DNA of 6,574 nucleotides from Hyphomonadaceae bacterium UBA1001 (lineage in GTDB: Bacteria; Pseudomonadota; Alphaproteobacteria; Caulobacterales; Aquidulcibacteraceae), in contig DBAV01000265.1 in assembly GCA_002291875.1 (NCBI GenBank), forward strand, positions 1-6,574, written 5' to 3'. The position numbers and the translations under genes are program-made. Of the stretch, positions 1 through 5,648 are shown in pieces (position 1 is the first letter of the stretch; every line of letters begins with the position of its first letter). A model generated the notes under the pieces. It was given only the letters and a program-made list of their open reading frames with translations, did not search any database and was not told the DNA's origin.

Positions 1-67
1 AAGCGGATGCTCTACCCGTGACCGCAGGCGTGGCGGCCGAAAGCGCGCCGATACGCCCGATGATCAT
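1..67 (-). CDS. 5' end of an unidentified gene, coupled to the S9 peptidase
   Basis: On the minus strand an ATG at 67-65 overlaps the TGA stop of the peptidase (66-64) as ATGA. A GGAGG lies 7 bases before this ATG, inside the last codons of the peptidase (Leu-Glu-Ala-Ala-Arg). The frame then stays open to the window edge for 22 codons, beginning MIIGRIGALSAATPAV. This overlap with a well-spaced Shine-Dalgarno is the usual mark of translational coupling in an operon. The visible residues are too few to name a family. A plus-strand gene ending near base 21 (TGA at 19-21) cannot be excluded. Confidence 0.5.
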   Translation of the reverse strand, partial: MIIGRIGALSAATPAVTGRASA

Positions 68-2154
68 CGCGCCGCCTCCAGCGCCGCGGCCACGCCCGGC
101 ACGCCGTCCTGGCCCACCGGCACGGTGAGGCTGCTGCCCTCGAAGTCATCGCCGATCGCCTCGACCCGGCCGCCGAGGCACTCGCCGAGGAAGGTCTCGG
201 TCACCGCGTTGAACGCCAAGCGGTTCTGCGGTCGCACGAAGCCGTGGCCCTCGTCGGGGAACAGCGCGTAGGTCACCGGGATGCCCTTGGCCTGCATGGC
301 CTGCACGATCTGGTCGCTTTCGGCCTGCACCACGCGCGGGTCGTTGGCGCCCTGGCCGATCAGCAGCGGGCGCTCGATGGCATCGACGCGGGTCAGCGGC
401 GACCGCGCCTTCAGCAGCGCGCGGCCTTCATCGGTGGTGTCGTCACCGACGCGGGTGGTGAACTGGCGGCGGATCGGGCCCCAATACGGCGGGATCGTGT
501 TGAGCAGCGTGATCAGGTTCGACGGCCCGACGATCGACACCCCGCAGGCGAACTCGCGCGGGGTGAAGGTCAGGCCGACCAGTGCCGCGTAGCCACCATA
601 GCTGCCGCCCATGATTGCGGTCCTGCCCGTCGCCGCGATGCCCCGCGCCTCGGCCCAGCGCACGCCGTCGATGAGGTCATCGTGCATCGCCTTGGCCCAC
701 TGCAGGTCGCCAGCATTGATGAAGGCCTTGCCAAAGCCGGTCGAGCCGCGGAAATTGACCTGCAGCACCGCATAGCCGCGATTGGCCATCCACTGCGCTT
801 CGGGGTCGAAGCCATAGCTGTCGCGCGCCCACGGGCCGCCGTGCACGTTCAGCACCAGCGGCACGGGGGTATTCGCGCGCCCGTCGGCGTCGGGGTCGGC
901 GATCTGGGGCAGGGTCAGATAGGACACCAGCGTCTTGCCGTCGCGGCTGGTGATCTCGACCGGCCACATCCGTGCCAGCGCGGTTGTGTCCAGCGTCGGG
1001 CGGACGTCGAAGACGCGGGTCAGCGCCGGATCGCCGCCGCGCCGATAGAGCCAGAACGAGCCCGGCTGGGTGGACGACACTTCGGACAGCACCCACACCG
1101 CATTGTCGCGGGTCTGGGACACCACGGCGAAATCGCCCTTCACCTCGCGGCGGATGCGCTCGATGTCGGCACGGGTGGCGTCGTCGAGCGGTGTGATCTC
1201 CTCGCGCAGGAACTCGGCTGTCCAGGCCAGCGGACGGTTGGTGACGGGGTGCGTCCACACGCCGGTGACGTCGGCGCGCGGGTTTTCGCCGATCACGGTC
1301 TTTTCGGCGCTGGCCAGGTCCACCCGGACCAGGGCGCCGGTGTCGCGCCCGACCGAGGACAGCATCAGGAAGGTGCGGTCGCCCTCCTCGAAGGTGATCG
1401 GCATGGTGGTGGCGCTGTCGGCCAGCGGCACCTCCATGATCTTTTCCCACCGCCCGGTGCCGCGGAAGGCGTGCAGGTCAAAGCCGCCATCCTCGCGTGC
1501 CTTGGTCGCCAGCCGGGCAATGTTGGCGGTGTCGGTGACAAAGCTGCCGAACTGCTCGTCATTGCGGTCGACCAGGGTGCGCTGGCCGGTGCGGACATTC
1601 AGCTTGACCAGGTCGCCAAAGCGCGGATCGCGCTGGACCAGCGAGGCCATCACGATGTCGGGCTCGGCGGGCGAGCTGCCGACATAGTCGGCGCGCGCGC
1701 CGGTGGTGGGCGTCAGCGGGCGCGCCTGGCCCGACTCGACCGCCACCGAGATCATGTGGAACTGCTCGTCGCCGCCGCTGTCCTGAAGATAGACCACATG
1801 GGTCGAATTCTCGGCCCAGAAGAACTGGCGGATGCCGCGCGTGCGTTCCTGCGAGATGGCGCGTGCGCGGGCCAGGTCCTCGGTGGGGGCGACCCAGACA
1901 TTCATCACCCCGTCCGTGGGGGCCAGCCAGGCCAGCCAACGGCCATCGGGGGAAATCCGCAGCCGCGCCCGCTCGGGATTGCCGAACAGCTGGGCGCGTT
2001 CGACCAGCGAGGGTGCCTCGACCGCCCGAACCGGCGCATTGGGCCCGTCGGTGGCGGCCCCGACCCCCAGCGCGTCGCATGCCGCGAGCGCCAGACACCC
2101 GACCAGTCCCGCGACACACCGACGCACCCAGGTGCCCCGAGCCATCCCTGTCAT
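64..2154 (-). CDS. S9 family (prolyl oligopeptidase, S9C-like) serine peptidase, lipoprotein signal
   Basis: This 696-residue protein is a probable periplasm-facing, membrane-anchored peptidase that cleaves short peptides or acylated N-termini. Residues 1-26 form a signal peptide with arginines at 6, 11 and 12, a hydrophobic core, and a lipobox Leu-Ala-Ala-Cys with Cys26 as lipidation site. Residues ~45-415 are the beta-propeller region, with a typical propeller motif RISPDGRWLAWL early on. The catalytic alpha/beta-hydrolase domain spans ~420-665: the HGGP oxyanion segment starts at His438, Ser518 is the nucleophile in GGSYGGY, Asp605 lies in GANDPRV and His637 in DEGHGF. GGSYGG is the acylaminoacyl-peptidase/DPP4-type form of the motif. 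The C-terminal tail (GGRVEAIGDDFEGSS) is a recurrent ending in proteobacterial S9 enzymes. Met1 is chosen because GGAGGG lies 7-8 bases upstream; for Met4 the purine tract would be too close. All key residues are present, so activity is likely; the substrate is not predictable. Confidence 0.95.
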   Translation of the reverse strand: MTGMARGTWVRRCVAGLVGCLALAACDALGVGAATDGPNAPVRAVEAPSLVERAQLFGNPERARLRISPDGRWLAWLAPTDGVMNVWVAPTEDLARARAISQERTRGIRQFFWAENSTHVVYLQDSGGDEQFHMISVAVESGQARPLTPTTGARADYVGSSPAEPDIVMASLVQRDPRFGDLVKLNVRTGQRTLVDRNDEQFGSFVTDTANIARLATKAREDGGFDLHAFRGTGRWEKIMEVPLADSATTMPITFEEGDRTFLMLSSVGRDTGALVRVDLASAEKTVIGENPRADVTGVWTHPVTNRPLAWTAEFLREEITPLDDATRADIERIRREVKGDFAVVSQTRDNAVWVLSEVSSTQPGSFWLYRRGGDPALTRVFDVRPTLDTTALARMWPVEITSRDGKTLVSYLTLPQIADPDADGRANTPVPLVLNVHGGPWARDSYGFDPEAQWMANRGYAVLQVNFRGSTGFGKAFINAGDLQWAKAMHDDLIDGVRWAEARGIAATGRTAIMGGSYGGYAALVGLTFTPREFACGVSIVGPSNLITLLNTIPPYWGPIRRQFTTRVGDDTTDEGRALLKARSPLTRVDAIERPLLIGQGANDPRVVQAESDQIVQAMQAKGIPVTYALFPDEGHGFVRPQNRLAFNAVTETFLGECLGGRVEAIGDDFEGSSLTVPVGQDGVPGVAAALEAAR

Positions 2155-2182
2155 GATGCGTCCCTCCCGCGATCACGGGAAC

Positions 2183-2210
2183 GTTATGACCCTGCGGTCG
2201 GGGAAGGCAA
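2183..2210 (-). promoter_or_regulatory. Candidate promoter of the S9 peptidase gene
   Basis: In the 90-bp divergent gap the minus strand carries TTGCCT (2210-2205), a 16-base spacer, and CATAAC (2188-2183). Each hexamer matches the sigma-70 consensus at 4 of 6 positions. The implied transcript start near 2176 would leave a leader of about 20 bases containing the Shine-Dalgarno. I see no equally good promoter for the plus-strand gene in the same gap. Hexamer matches of this quality arise by chance, so this is a candidate only. Confidence 0.4.
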
Positions 2211-2244
2211 GGGGGGTCGTGACTGCGCAAGGGCGGGCGGCGTC

Positions 2245-2967
2245 ATGGACTCTTGGGCGCGTTGGGCCGAAGCTGAACGCGTGAAGGACCATCGGGATGC
2301 GGAGGCGCTGTTTGCAGCGGCCGCGGCGATCGACGCCGACGGTGCCGACCCCGCGACCCTTCAGACCGCGGCCATCCTCTATGAGCGCGCGGTGATGGCC
2401 GGGTCGGCCGAGGCCGCCAACAATCTCGGCACCATGTACCAGCGCGGGCGCGGCGTGAACCCCGATCCGGTGCGCGCCGTGTCACTGTACCGCCAGGCGG
2501 CCGAGCAGGGGCTGGCGTCGGGCTGCTTCAATCTGGGTTTCATGTTCGCCCATGGACAGGGCGTCACCCATGACGACGGCGCGGCGGCCGAATGGTTCGA
2601 GCGTGCCGCCGCCCGCAACGACCTCGATTCCCTGGTGTGGCTGGGGGTGTTCCGCGCGCTGGGCCGGGGCGGGCCCGCCGATGCCGCCGCCGCGCGGTCC
2701 CTGTGGGAGCGGGCAACCGCCATGGGCTGCGAGCGTGCGCCCCACAATCTGGGGCTGATGCTGTCGGGGGGGCACGGCGTCGAGATGGACGCGCGTGAGG
2801 CGTGGGCGCTGTTTGCGCTGGCCGAACTGCGCGGCAACCCCCAGTCGCACGGCCGGCGGATCGCGCTGGAGGCAGCCATGACCACCACCGACCTGGAGCA
2901 CGCGCGCCAACGCCTGCGCGCCTTGCTGCCCGCGCCCGGCACCGGTGGCTTTACCGACGACCACTAG
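2245..2967 (+). CDS. Sel1-repeat (TPR-like) protein
   Basis: This 240-residue protein has no signal peptide or membrane segment, so it is probably cytoplasmic. It carries about four Sel1-like repeats at roughly residues 54-89, 90-125, 126-161 and 162-197. The first is the clearest, with the elements NNLGTMYQRGRGV, then AVSLYRQAAEQG. The second repeats FNLGFMFAHGQGV then EWFERAAA, the third is degenerate, and the fourth has HNLGLMLSGGHGV. Such repeats build a helical scaffold for protein binding; family members act in signalling and envelope processes, but no partner is evident here. The frame is open far upstream, antisense to the peptidase gene, so the start must be chosen. ATG 2245 begins where the peptidase promoter gap ends, although its ribosome site is weak (only GGGCGGGCGG upstream). 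GTG 2281 is an in-frame alternative. The gene converges on the SnoaL-like gene and overlaps it by 4 bases at the stop codons. Confidence 0.85.
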   Translation: MDSWARWAEAERVKDHRDAEALFAAAAAIDADGADPATLQTAAILYERAVMAGSAEAANNLGTMYQRGRGVNPDPVRAVSLYRQAAEQGLASGCFNLGFMFAHGQGVTHDDGAAAEWFERAAARNDLDSLVWLGVFRALGRGGPADAAAARSLWERATAMGCERAPHNLGLMLSGGHGVEMDAREAWALFALAELRGNPQSHGRRIALEAAMTTTDLEHARQRLRALLPAPGTGGFTDDH

Positions 2968-3422
2968 CCGTCGCTGGCGTCCTGACGGTCCCTGGAAATC
3001 TCGTGCCCCGGCAGCGCCTCGCTTGAAAGCCACAGATATACATAGCGTCGGTGCACAAATCGCCATCCCCCCGGGGTCAGGCGATAGCGATCCTCATAGA
3101 TCGACCGGTTGTCATATCCTTCGCCAGTGAGAAACGTGCCGGTCTCGACGCACGGCCACCGGCCCGTTGCAGTGTCGCCCGCCAGGTCCACAACACCGGC
3201 AAAGCTGCCTCGAAACAGCCAGCGTGTGGCGCCCAACATTTCCGACCATTTCGACACGATCGCGGTCAGGCCCTCGACGCGAAGCGGCCGAGGCTCGTCG
3301 ATTTCCCAAACCGAGTCCTCAACCCAAAGTCCCGCGAACTCGGCCAGGTCACGCCGGTTCACCGCGTCGTCGAAGCGGGCAACCAGATCGAAAATGGCCC
3401 ATCTGGTGTCAATGGGTGGCAT
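2964..3422 (-). CDS. SnoaL-like (NTF2-fold) domain protein
   Basis: This 152-residue protein fits the SnoaL_4 type of NTF2-like proteins, small alpha+beta cones that act as isomerases, dehydratases or hydroxylation partners. Signature stretches are the N-terminal helix AIFDLVARFDDAVNRRD, then LWVEDSVW, the central strand GDTATGR, and the closing EDRYRLTPGGWRFVHRR. Several members (LinA, scytalone dehydratase-like) use an Asp-His pair. Here the Asp of the RRD helix is present, but the position after 'ATR' where many relatives have His holds Trp, so hydratase-type chemistry is doubtful. I prefer ATG 3422, which has AGGA 9 bases upstream and starts at the usual point of the fold. ATG 3470 would add 16 poorly supported residues and has no ribosome site. 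The gene is downstream of the hydrolase by 99 bp with a hairpin between. Sampled lines give about 57-62% GC, below its neighbours. Confidence 0.82.
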   Translation of the reverse strand: MPPIDTRWAIFDLVARFDDAVNRRDLAEFAGLWVEDSVWEIDEPRPLRVEGLTAIVSKWSEMLGATRWLFRGSFAGVVDLAGDTATGRWPCVETGTFLTGEGYDNRSIYEDRYRLTPGGWRFVHRRYVYLWLSSEALPGHEISRDRQDASDG

Positions 3423-3463
3423 TCGTGCCATTCCTGTCGCGCGCAGATCGCGGCGGCACACAC

Positions 3464-3490
3464 ATTTCATGGCGGCAGGGCCTGTCGCAA
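3464..3490 (-). promoter_or_regulatory. Weak candidate promoter for the SnoaL-like gene
   Basis: On the minus strand TTGCGA (3490-3485) follows directly on the GC-rich hairpin, and TGAAAT (3469-3464) lies 15 bases further on. Both match the sigma-70 hexamers at 4 of 6 positions, with a short spacer. If used, transcription would begin near 3457, after the upstream ATG at 3470, which agrees with the start at 3422. The match is weak and could be chance. Confidence 0.22.
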
Positions 3491-3505
3491 GCCCGCCTGG
3501 CGGGC
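3491..3505 (-). terminator. GC-rich hairpin after the hydrolase gene
   Basis: Just 17 bases after the hydrolase stop codon (read on the minus strand) lies a 6-bp perfect hairpin, GCCCGC and GCGGGC around a 3-base loop. Only two T residues follow, so it is not a classical intrinsic terminator. It could reduce read-through or protect the 3' end of the dioxygenase-hydrolase mRNA, and it separates those two genes from the SnoaL-like gene. Confidence 0.35.
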
Positions 3506-3521
3506 GTGTTCGCGTGGCGGA

Positions 3522-4430
3522 TCAGTCGTCCAGCGCGGCCCTCAGCCTGCGGCCCAGGGCCTGGATGGCGGCGTTCGCCTCGGGCACGAACCGGTCGAAG
3601 GCGGCCCAGGAATGGGTCATGCCCTCCCACACCTCGACGTCACAGCGTCCGCCGGCCGCGCTGACCCGCCGCTCGAGCTCCAGCGCATCGTCCAGCAGGA
3701 TTTCGTCGCCGCCGACCTGTACAAAGATCGGTGCCAGCCCGCTCAGGTCCGCGTTCAGCGGCGACACCAGCGCGTCCTCGACCGGCCGCGCGCCCCGGTA
3801 CAGGGCCGCGTCGGCCTGAAGGCCGCGCACGTCCAGCATCACGTCGGCGGCGGCATTGCGGGCCGTGCTGGGCCGTGTCACCGACAGGTCCACCCAGGGG
3901 CCCATCATCGCGACCAGGCTGGGCTGTGGCAGGCCCGCCGCCCGCGCCGCCACCACCGCGGCCAGCGCAATCCCGCCACCGGCCGAATTGCCCAGCATGG
4001 CCGCCCGCGGCGCCTCTTCCGACAGGGCGCGCCATGCGGCCAGCGTGTCCTCGATGCCGGCCGGGCAGGGATGTTCGGGTGCCAGCGACCAGGCCAGCGC
4101 GTGCATCCGCGCACCCGACGCCAGCGCGCAGCGCGCGACCAGCGGCAGATGGCTTTCGGGCGAGCCCAGCACATACGCCCCGCCGTGCAGCACCAGCACA
4201 TCGCCGCGCGCCTCGGGCGGGGTGACCACCAGCGTGCGCACGCCGCCCAGGCTGCCGGCCGACACCGACACGCCTTCGACCGCGGGCGCAGCGGCGGCGA
4301 AGGCCTCGTGACGGGCGCGCCGCTCGGAAAGGGGGGTACCGGGGCCGGGCGCGTTCGCGGCCAGCCAGTCGCGCACCAGGGCAATGCCCGCCCGCCCCGC
4401 GTCCGAGGCCGCGATGTGGGTCAGGCTCAT
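3522..4430 (-). CDS. Alpha/beta-hydrolase, family IV (HSL-type) esterase
   Basis: This 302-residue enzyme of the hormone-sensitive-lipase class (Abhydrolase_3) is probably cytoplasmic, since no signal peptide is seen, and is expected to hydrolyse short-chain carboxylic esters. Residues 1-60 form the variable N-terminal cap. The oxyanion-hole motif is HGGAYVLGS at His82 (family form HGGG). The nucleophile elbow is GNSAGGG with Ser149, where Asn148 replaces the more usual Asp. Asp242 in GGDEILLD and His273 in MTHSW complete the triad. Length and triad spacing are normal. Its ATG overlaps the stop of the dioxygenase gene as ATGA, and GAGGT lies 6 bases upstream, so the two are translationally coupled and presumably act on the same compound or its hydroxylated product. 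The substrate cannot be read from the sequence; lactonase or amidase activity is also possible in this fold. Confidence 0.93.
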   Translation of the reverse strand: MSLTHIAASDAGRAGIALVRDWLAANAPGPGTPLSERRARHEAFAAAAPAVEGVSVSAGSLGGVRTLVVTPPEARGDVLVLHGGAYVLGSPESHLPLVARCALASGARMHALAWSLAPEHPCPAGIEDTLAAWRALSEEAPRAAMLGNSAGGGIALAAVVAARAAGLPQPSLVAMMGPWVDLSVTRPSTARNAAADVMLDVRGLQADAALYRGARPVEDALVSPLNADLSGLAPIFVQVGGDEILLDDALELERRVSAAGGRCDVEVWEGMTHSWAAFDRFVPEANAAIQALGRRLRAALDD

Positions 4431-5236
4431 GCCGCGACCTCGGCCGACCGGCGCACGGGCAGCCAGCGGGTGACACGTTCCTGGATCTTGCGGATTTCGG
4501 CGGGCGCGCGGTTCACCGTGCCGGCCCGCCCGTAATGGTACACCCTGGCCGCGCGCCGGCCGGTGCCGCGATTGTCGACCGAGCGGTGCAGCAGATAGCT
4601 GTGGAACACCAGCAGGTCGCCGGGCTGCATGATGATCGGCACCGCCGCGTCCTCATCGACGCCCAGGATCTCGGTATAGCCCTGGTTGGCACCGGGCCTG
4701 CGGTCCGGCACGTGCGGCTGGATCGGCAAGGCGTGCGAGCCGGGCAGCACCGACAGGCAGCCATTTTCCGGCGTTGCCTCCGAGATCGCCAGCCACAGCC
4801 CCACCTGGGGCTGGTGGTCGAAATCGAAATAATGGCTGTCCTGGTGCCAGGGCTGGCCCCAGGCCCCCGGGTTCTTCAGAATGAACATCGACTGGAACAC
4901 GTCGATGTCGTCGCCCAGGATCGAGGCCACCACGTCCGCGCACCCCTGCGAGACCGCAAACGCGTTCGCGGTGCCCGAAAGGTGGGTGTTGAAGACCTTG
5001 GACACGAAGTCCTCGGGATGACGCGCGCCGTCGGGAACCTTGCCTTCGGGCTGGATCAGCATGCCGTTCGCCAGGCCATAGGCCGGAACGCCCGGATGGG
5101 CGGCGGGCGGGTCGGCCCGGATCGCCGCGATCGCCTCGTCCGCCATTGCCTCGCCCACCCCGGGCGGCACGAAGCCACGCAGCATGACAAAACCGTCGCG
5201 GTGCCATTGGGCATGGTGTTCGGGGGTCAGCATCAT
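4427..5236 (-). CDS. Phytanoyl-CoA dioxygenase (PhyH) family Fe(II)/2-oxoglutarate oxygenase
   Basis: This 269-residue cytoplasmic protein belongs to the non-haem iron oxygenases that hydroxylate an unactivated C-H bond while converting 2-oxoglutarate and O2 to succinate and CO2. The N-terminal helix (residues 5-25, HHAQWHRDGFVMLRGFVP) is characteristic. The iron facial triad is His131-x-Asp133 in WHQDSHYF and His217 in LLHRSVDN. Arg228, 11 residues after His217, is placed to bind the 2-oxoglutarate carboxylate. ENGCLSVLPGSH (157-168) is the usual family loop. The frame is open to 5521, but similarity begins only at Met1/Met2 (5236 or 5233); there is no strong Shine-Dalgarno there, so either Met may be used. 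It is first in the run dioxygenase, hydrolase, SnoaL-like protein. PhyH enzymes act on acyl-CoAs, ectoine, phosphonates and many natural products, so the name gives the chemistry and not the substrate. Confidence 0.93.
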   Translation of the reverse strand: MMLTPEHHAQWHRDGFVMLRGFVPPGVGEAMADEAIAAIRADPPAAHPGVPAYGLANGMLIQPEGKVPDGARHPEDFVSKVFNTHLSGTANAFAVSQGCADVVASILGDDIDVFQSMFILKNPGAWGQPWHQDSHYFDFDHQPQVGLWLAISEATPENGCLSVLPGSHALPIQPHVPDRRPGANQGYTEILGVDEDAAVPIIMQPGDLLVFHSYLLHRSVDNRGTGRRAARVYHYGRAGTVNRAPAEIRKIQERVTRWLPVRRSAEVAA

Positions 5237-5255
5237 CGTGTTTGCATCCGGTAGC

Positions 5256-5281
5256 GGTGACGGCAGGCTAAGGGTGTCACC
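5256..5281. promoter_or_regulatory. Inverted repeat GGTGAC-N14-GTCACC upstream of the dioxygenase gene
   Basis: A perfect 6-bp dyad (5256-5261 and 5276-5281) lies 20-45 bases upstream of the dioxygenase start. It spans the candidate -10 region of that gene, so a protein bound there could block transcription. The regulator is unknown. Six-bp arms with this spacing can occur by chance in GC-rich DNA. Confidence 0.35.
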
Positions 5282-5294
5282 ACGCCGGTTGCAA
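5265..5294 (-). promoter_or_regulatory. Candidate promoter of the dioxygenase-hydrolase operon
   Basis: On the minus strand TTGCAA (5294-5289, 4 of 6 matches to the -35 consensus) is followed after 18 bases by TAGCCT (5270-5265, 3 of 6). This predicts a leader of about 20 bases. The -10 half is poor. The rest of 5295-5450 is GC-rich and I see no gene or RNA in it. Confidence 0.28.
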
Positions 5295-5450
5295 GCGGCC
5301 GCCCCAGCCCATCCCGACCGCAGCAGCGGGGCCTGTACCGGGTCCGGCACTGAACTGCGACCGCCGGCAGTGCTGGACCTTGCGGCCGCGCGGTGGCATT
5401 TCGCCCCGTCTCGGTCCCCGAGCCCCCCGGCGGGCGCGGGGCCACCAGGC

Positions 5451-5489
5451 GCGGGCGTGGTGAAACTGGTAGACGCGCCGGACTCAAAA
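5451..5489 (+). pseudogene. 5' half of a tRNA-Leu(CAA), broken at the anticodon loop
   Basis: The sequence reads as a normal tRNA-Leu up to the anticodon loop. Acceptor strand GCGGGCG is at 5451-5457, then TG, a D arm GTG...CGC enclosing AAACTGGTAGA, G26, the anticodon-stem 5' strand CCGGA (5478-5482), and the loop CTCAAAA (5483-5489) with anticodon CAA at 5485-5487. The next five bases should be TCCGG but are AGGGG, and no variable arm, T arm or acceptor 3' strand follows. The break falls at the end of the anticodon loop, a known crossover position of tyrosine recombinases in tRNA genes. The upstream DNA is ordinary high-GC chromosome, so this half is probably the original host copy. It cannot fold into a functional tRNA alone. 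Confidence 0.85.
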
Positions 5490-5505
5490 AGGGGCTTGTC
5501 TACCA
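5467..5505 (+). other. Hairpin joining the tRNA D loop to the foreign sequence
   Basis: TGGTAGAC in the D loop of the broken tRNA (5467-5474) is perfectly complementary to GTCTACCA (5498-5505) just beyond the break. A further GCC (5477-5479) can pair with GGC (5493-5495), leaving a 13-base loop that contains the CAA anticodon. A transcript starting at the old tRNA promoter would thus fold into a hairpin and not a cloverleaf. It may be chance or part of a recombination site. Confidence 0.35.
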
Positions 5506-5648
5506 AGCGACAGTATGTCACGCTGAGTTGAATAAGTGAGGTCTGACAAGGGAGTAGGAGGTAGCGCTTAAAGGCTCGTGACTGGGCCGAAAATGCGCTA
5601 GGTGCAGTATAGGTGCAGCCCGAGCGGAAGCAAACGGCGGCAATCGGC
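5490..5648. mobile_element. Foreign-looking spacer between the two tRNA-Leu(CAA) copies; putative attachment-site remnant
   Basis: This 159-bp stretch begins where the first tRNA breaks and ends where the intact tRNA begins. It is visibly AT-richer than the flanks: 5521-5580 has 31 G+C of 60, against 70% or more in most neighbouring genes. It has no credible reading frame. It contains the tandem TAGGTGCAG repeats. The two tRNA 5' halves, including three bases before each (GGCGCGGGCGTGG at 5448-5460 and 5646-5658), and the shared TCAAAA of both loops (5484-5489 and 5681-5686) act as direct repeats around it. It may be the outer end of a larger integrated element or a scar left after deletion of one. 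No integrase is present in the window. Confidence 0.45.
5599..5618 (+). repeat. Two direct repeats TAGGTGCAG, 11 bp apart
   Basis: TAGGTGCAG occurs at 5599-5607 and again at 5610-5618, separated by TA, so the period is 11 bp, about one helical turn. Short direct repeats on one face of the helix close to a tRNA attachment site resemble the arm-type binding sites of tyrosine integrases. That role is inferred from position and spacing. The second copy follows a TATAGG that could also serve as a -10 element for the intact tRNA downstream. Confidence 0.6.

Noticed and set aside
244..2244. A 667-codon open extension upstream of the Sel1 gene on the plus strand
   Set aside because: It is exactly antisense to the peptidase, which has a complete catalytic triad and signal peptide. 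Its translation is low-complexity and rich in Gly, Ala, Arg and His, as expected from the reverse of a GC-rich gene.
3423..3470. Sixteen extra N-terminal residues on the SnoaL-like protein
   Set aside because: ATG 3470 has no ribosome site, and the Cys/Arg-rich extension lies outside the fold; ATG 3422 has AGGA at good spacing.
4536..5254. Long plus-strand frames opposite the dioxygenase and hydrolase genes
   Set aside because: They are antisense shadows; the minus-strand frames carry intact metal-binding and catalytic motifs.
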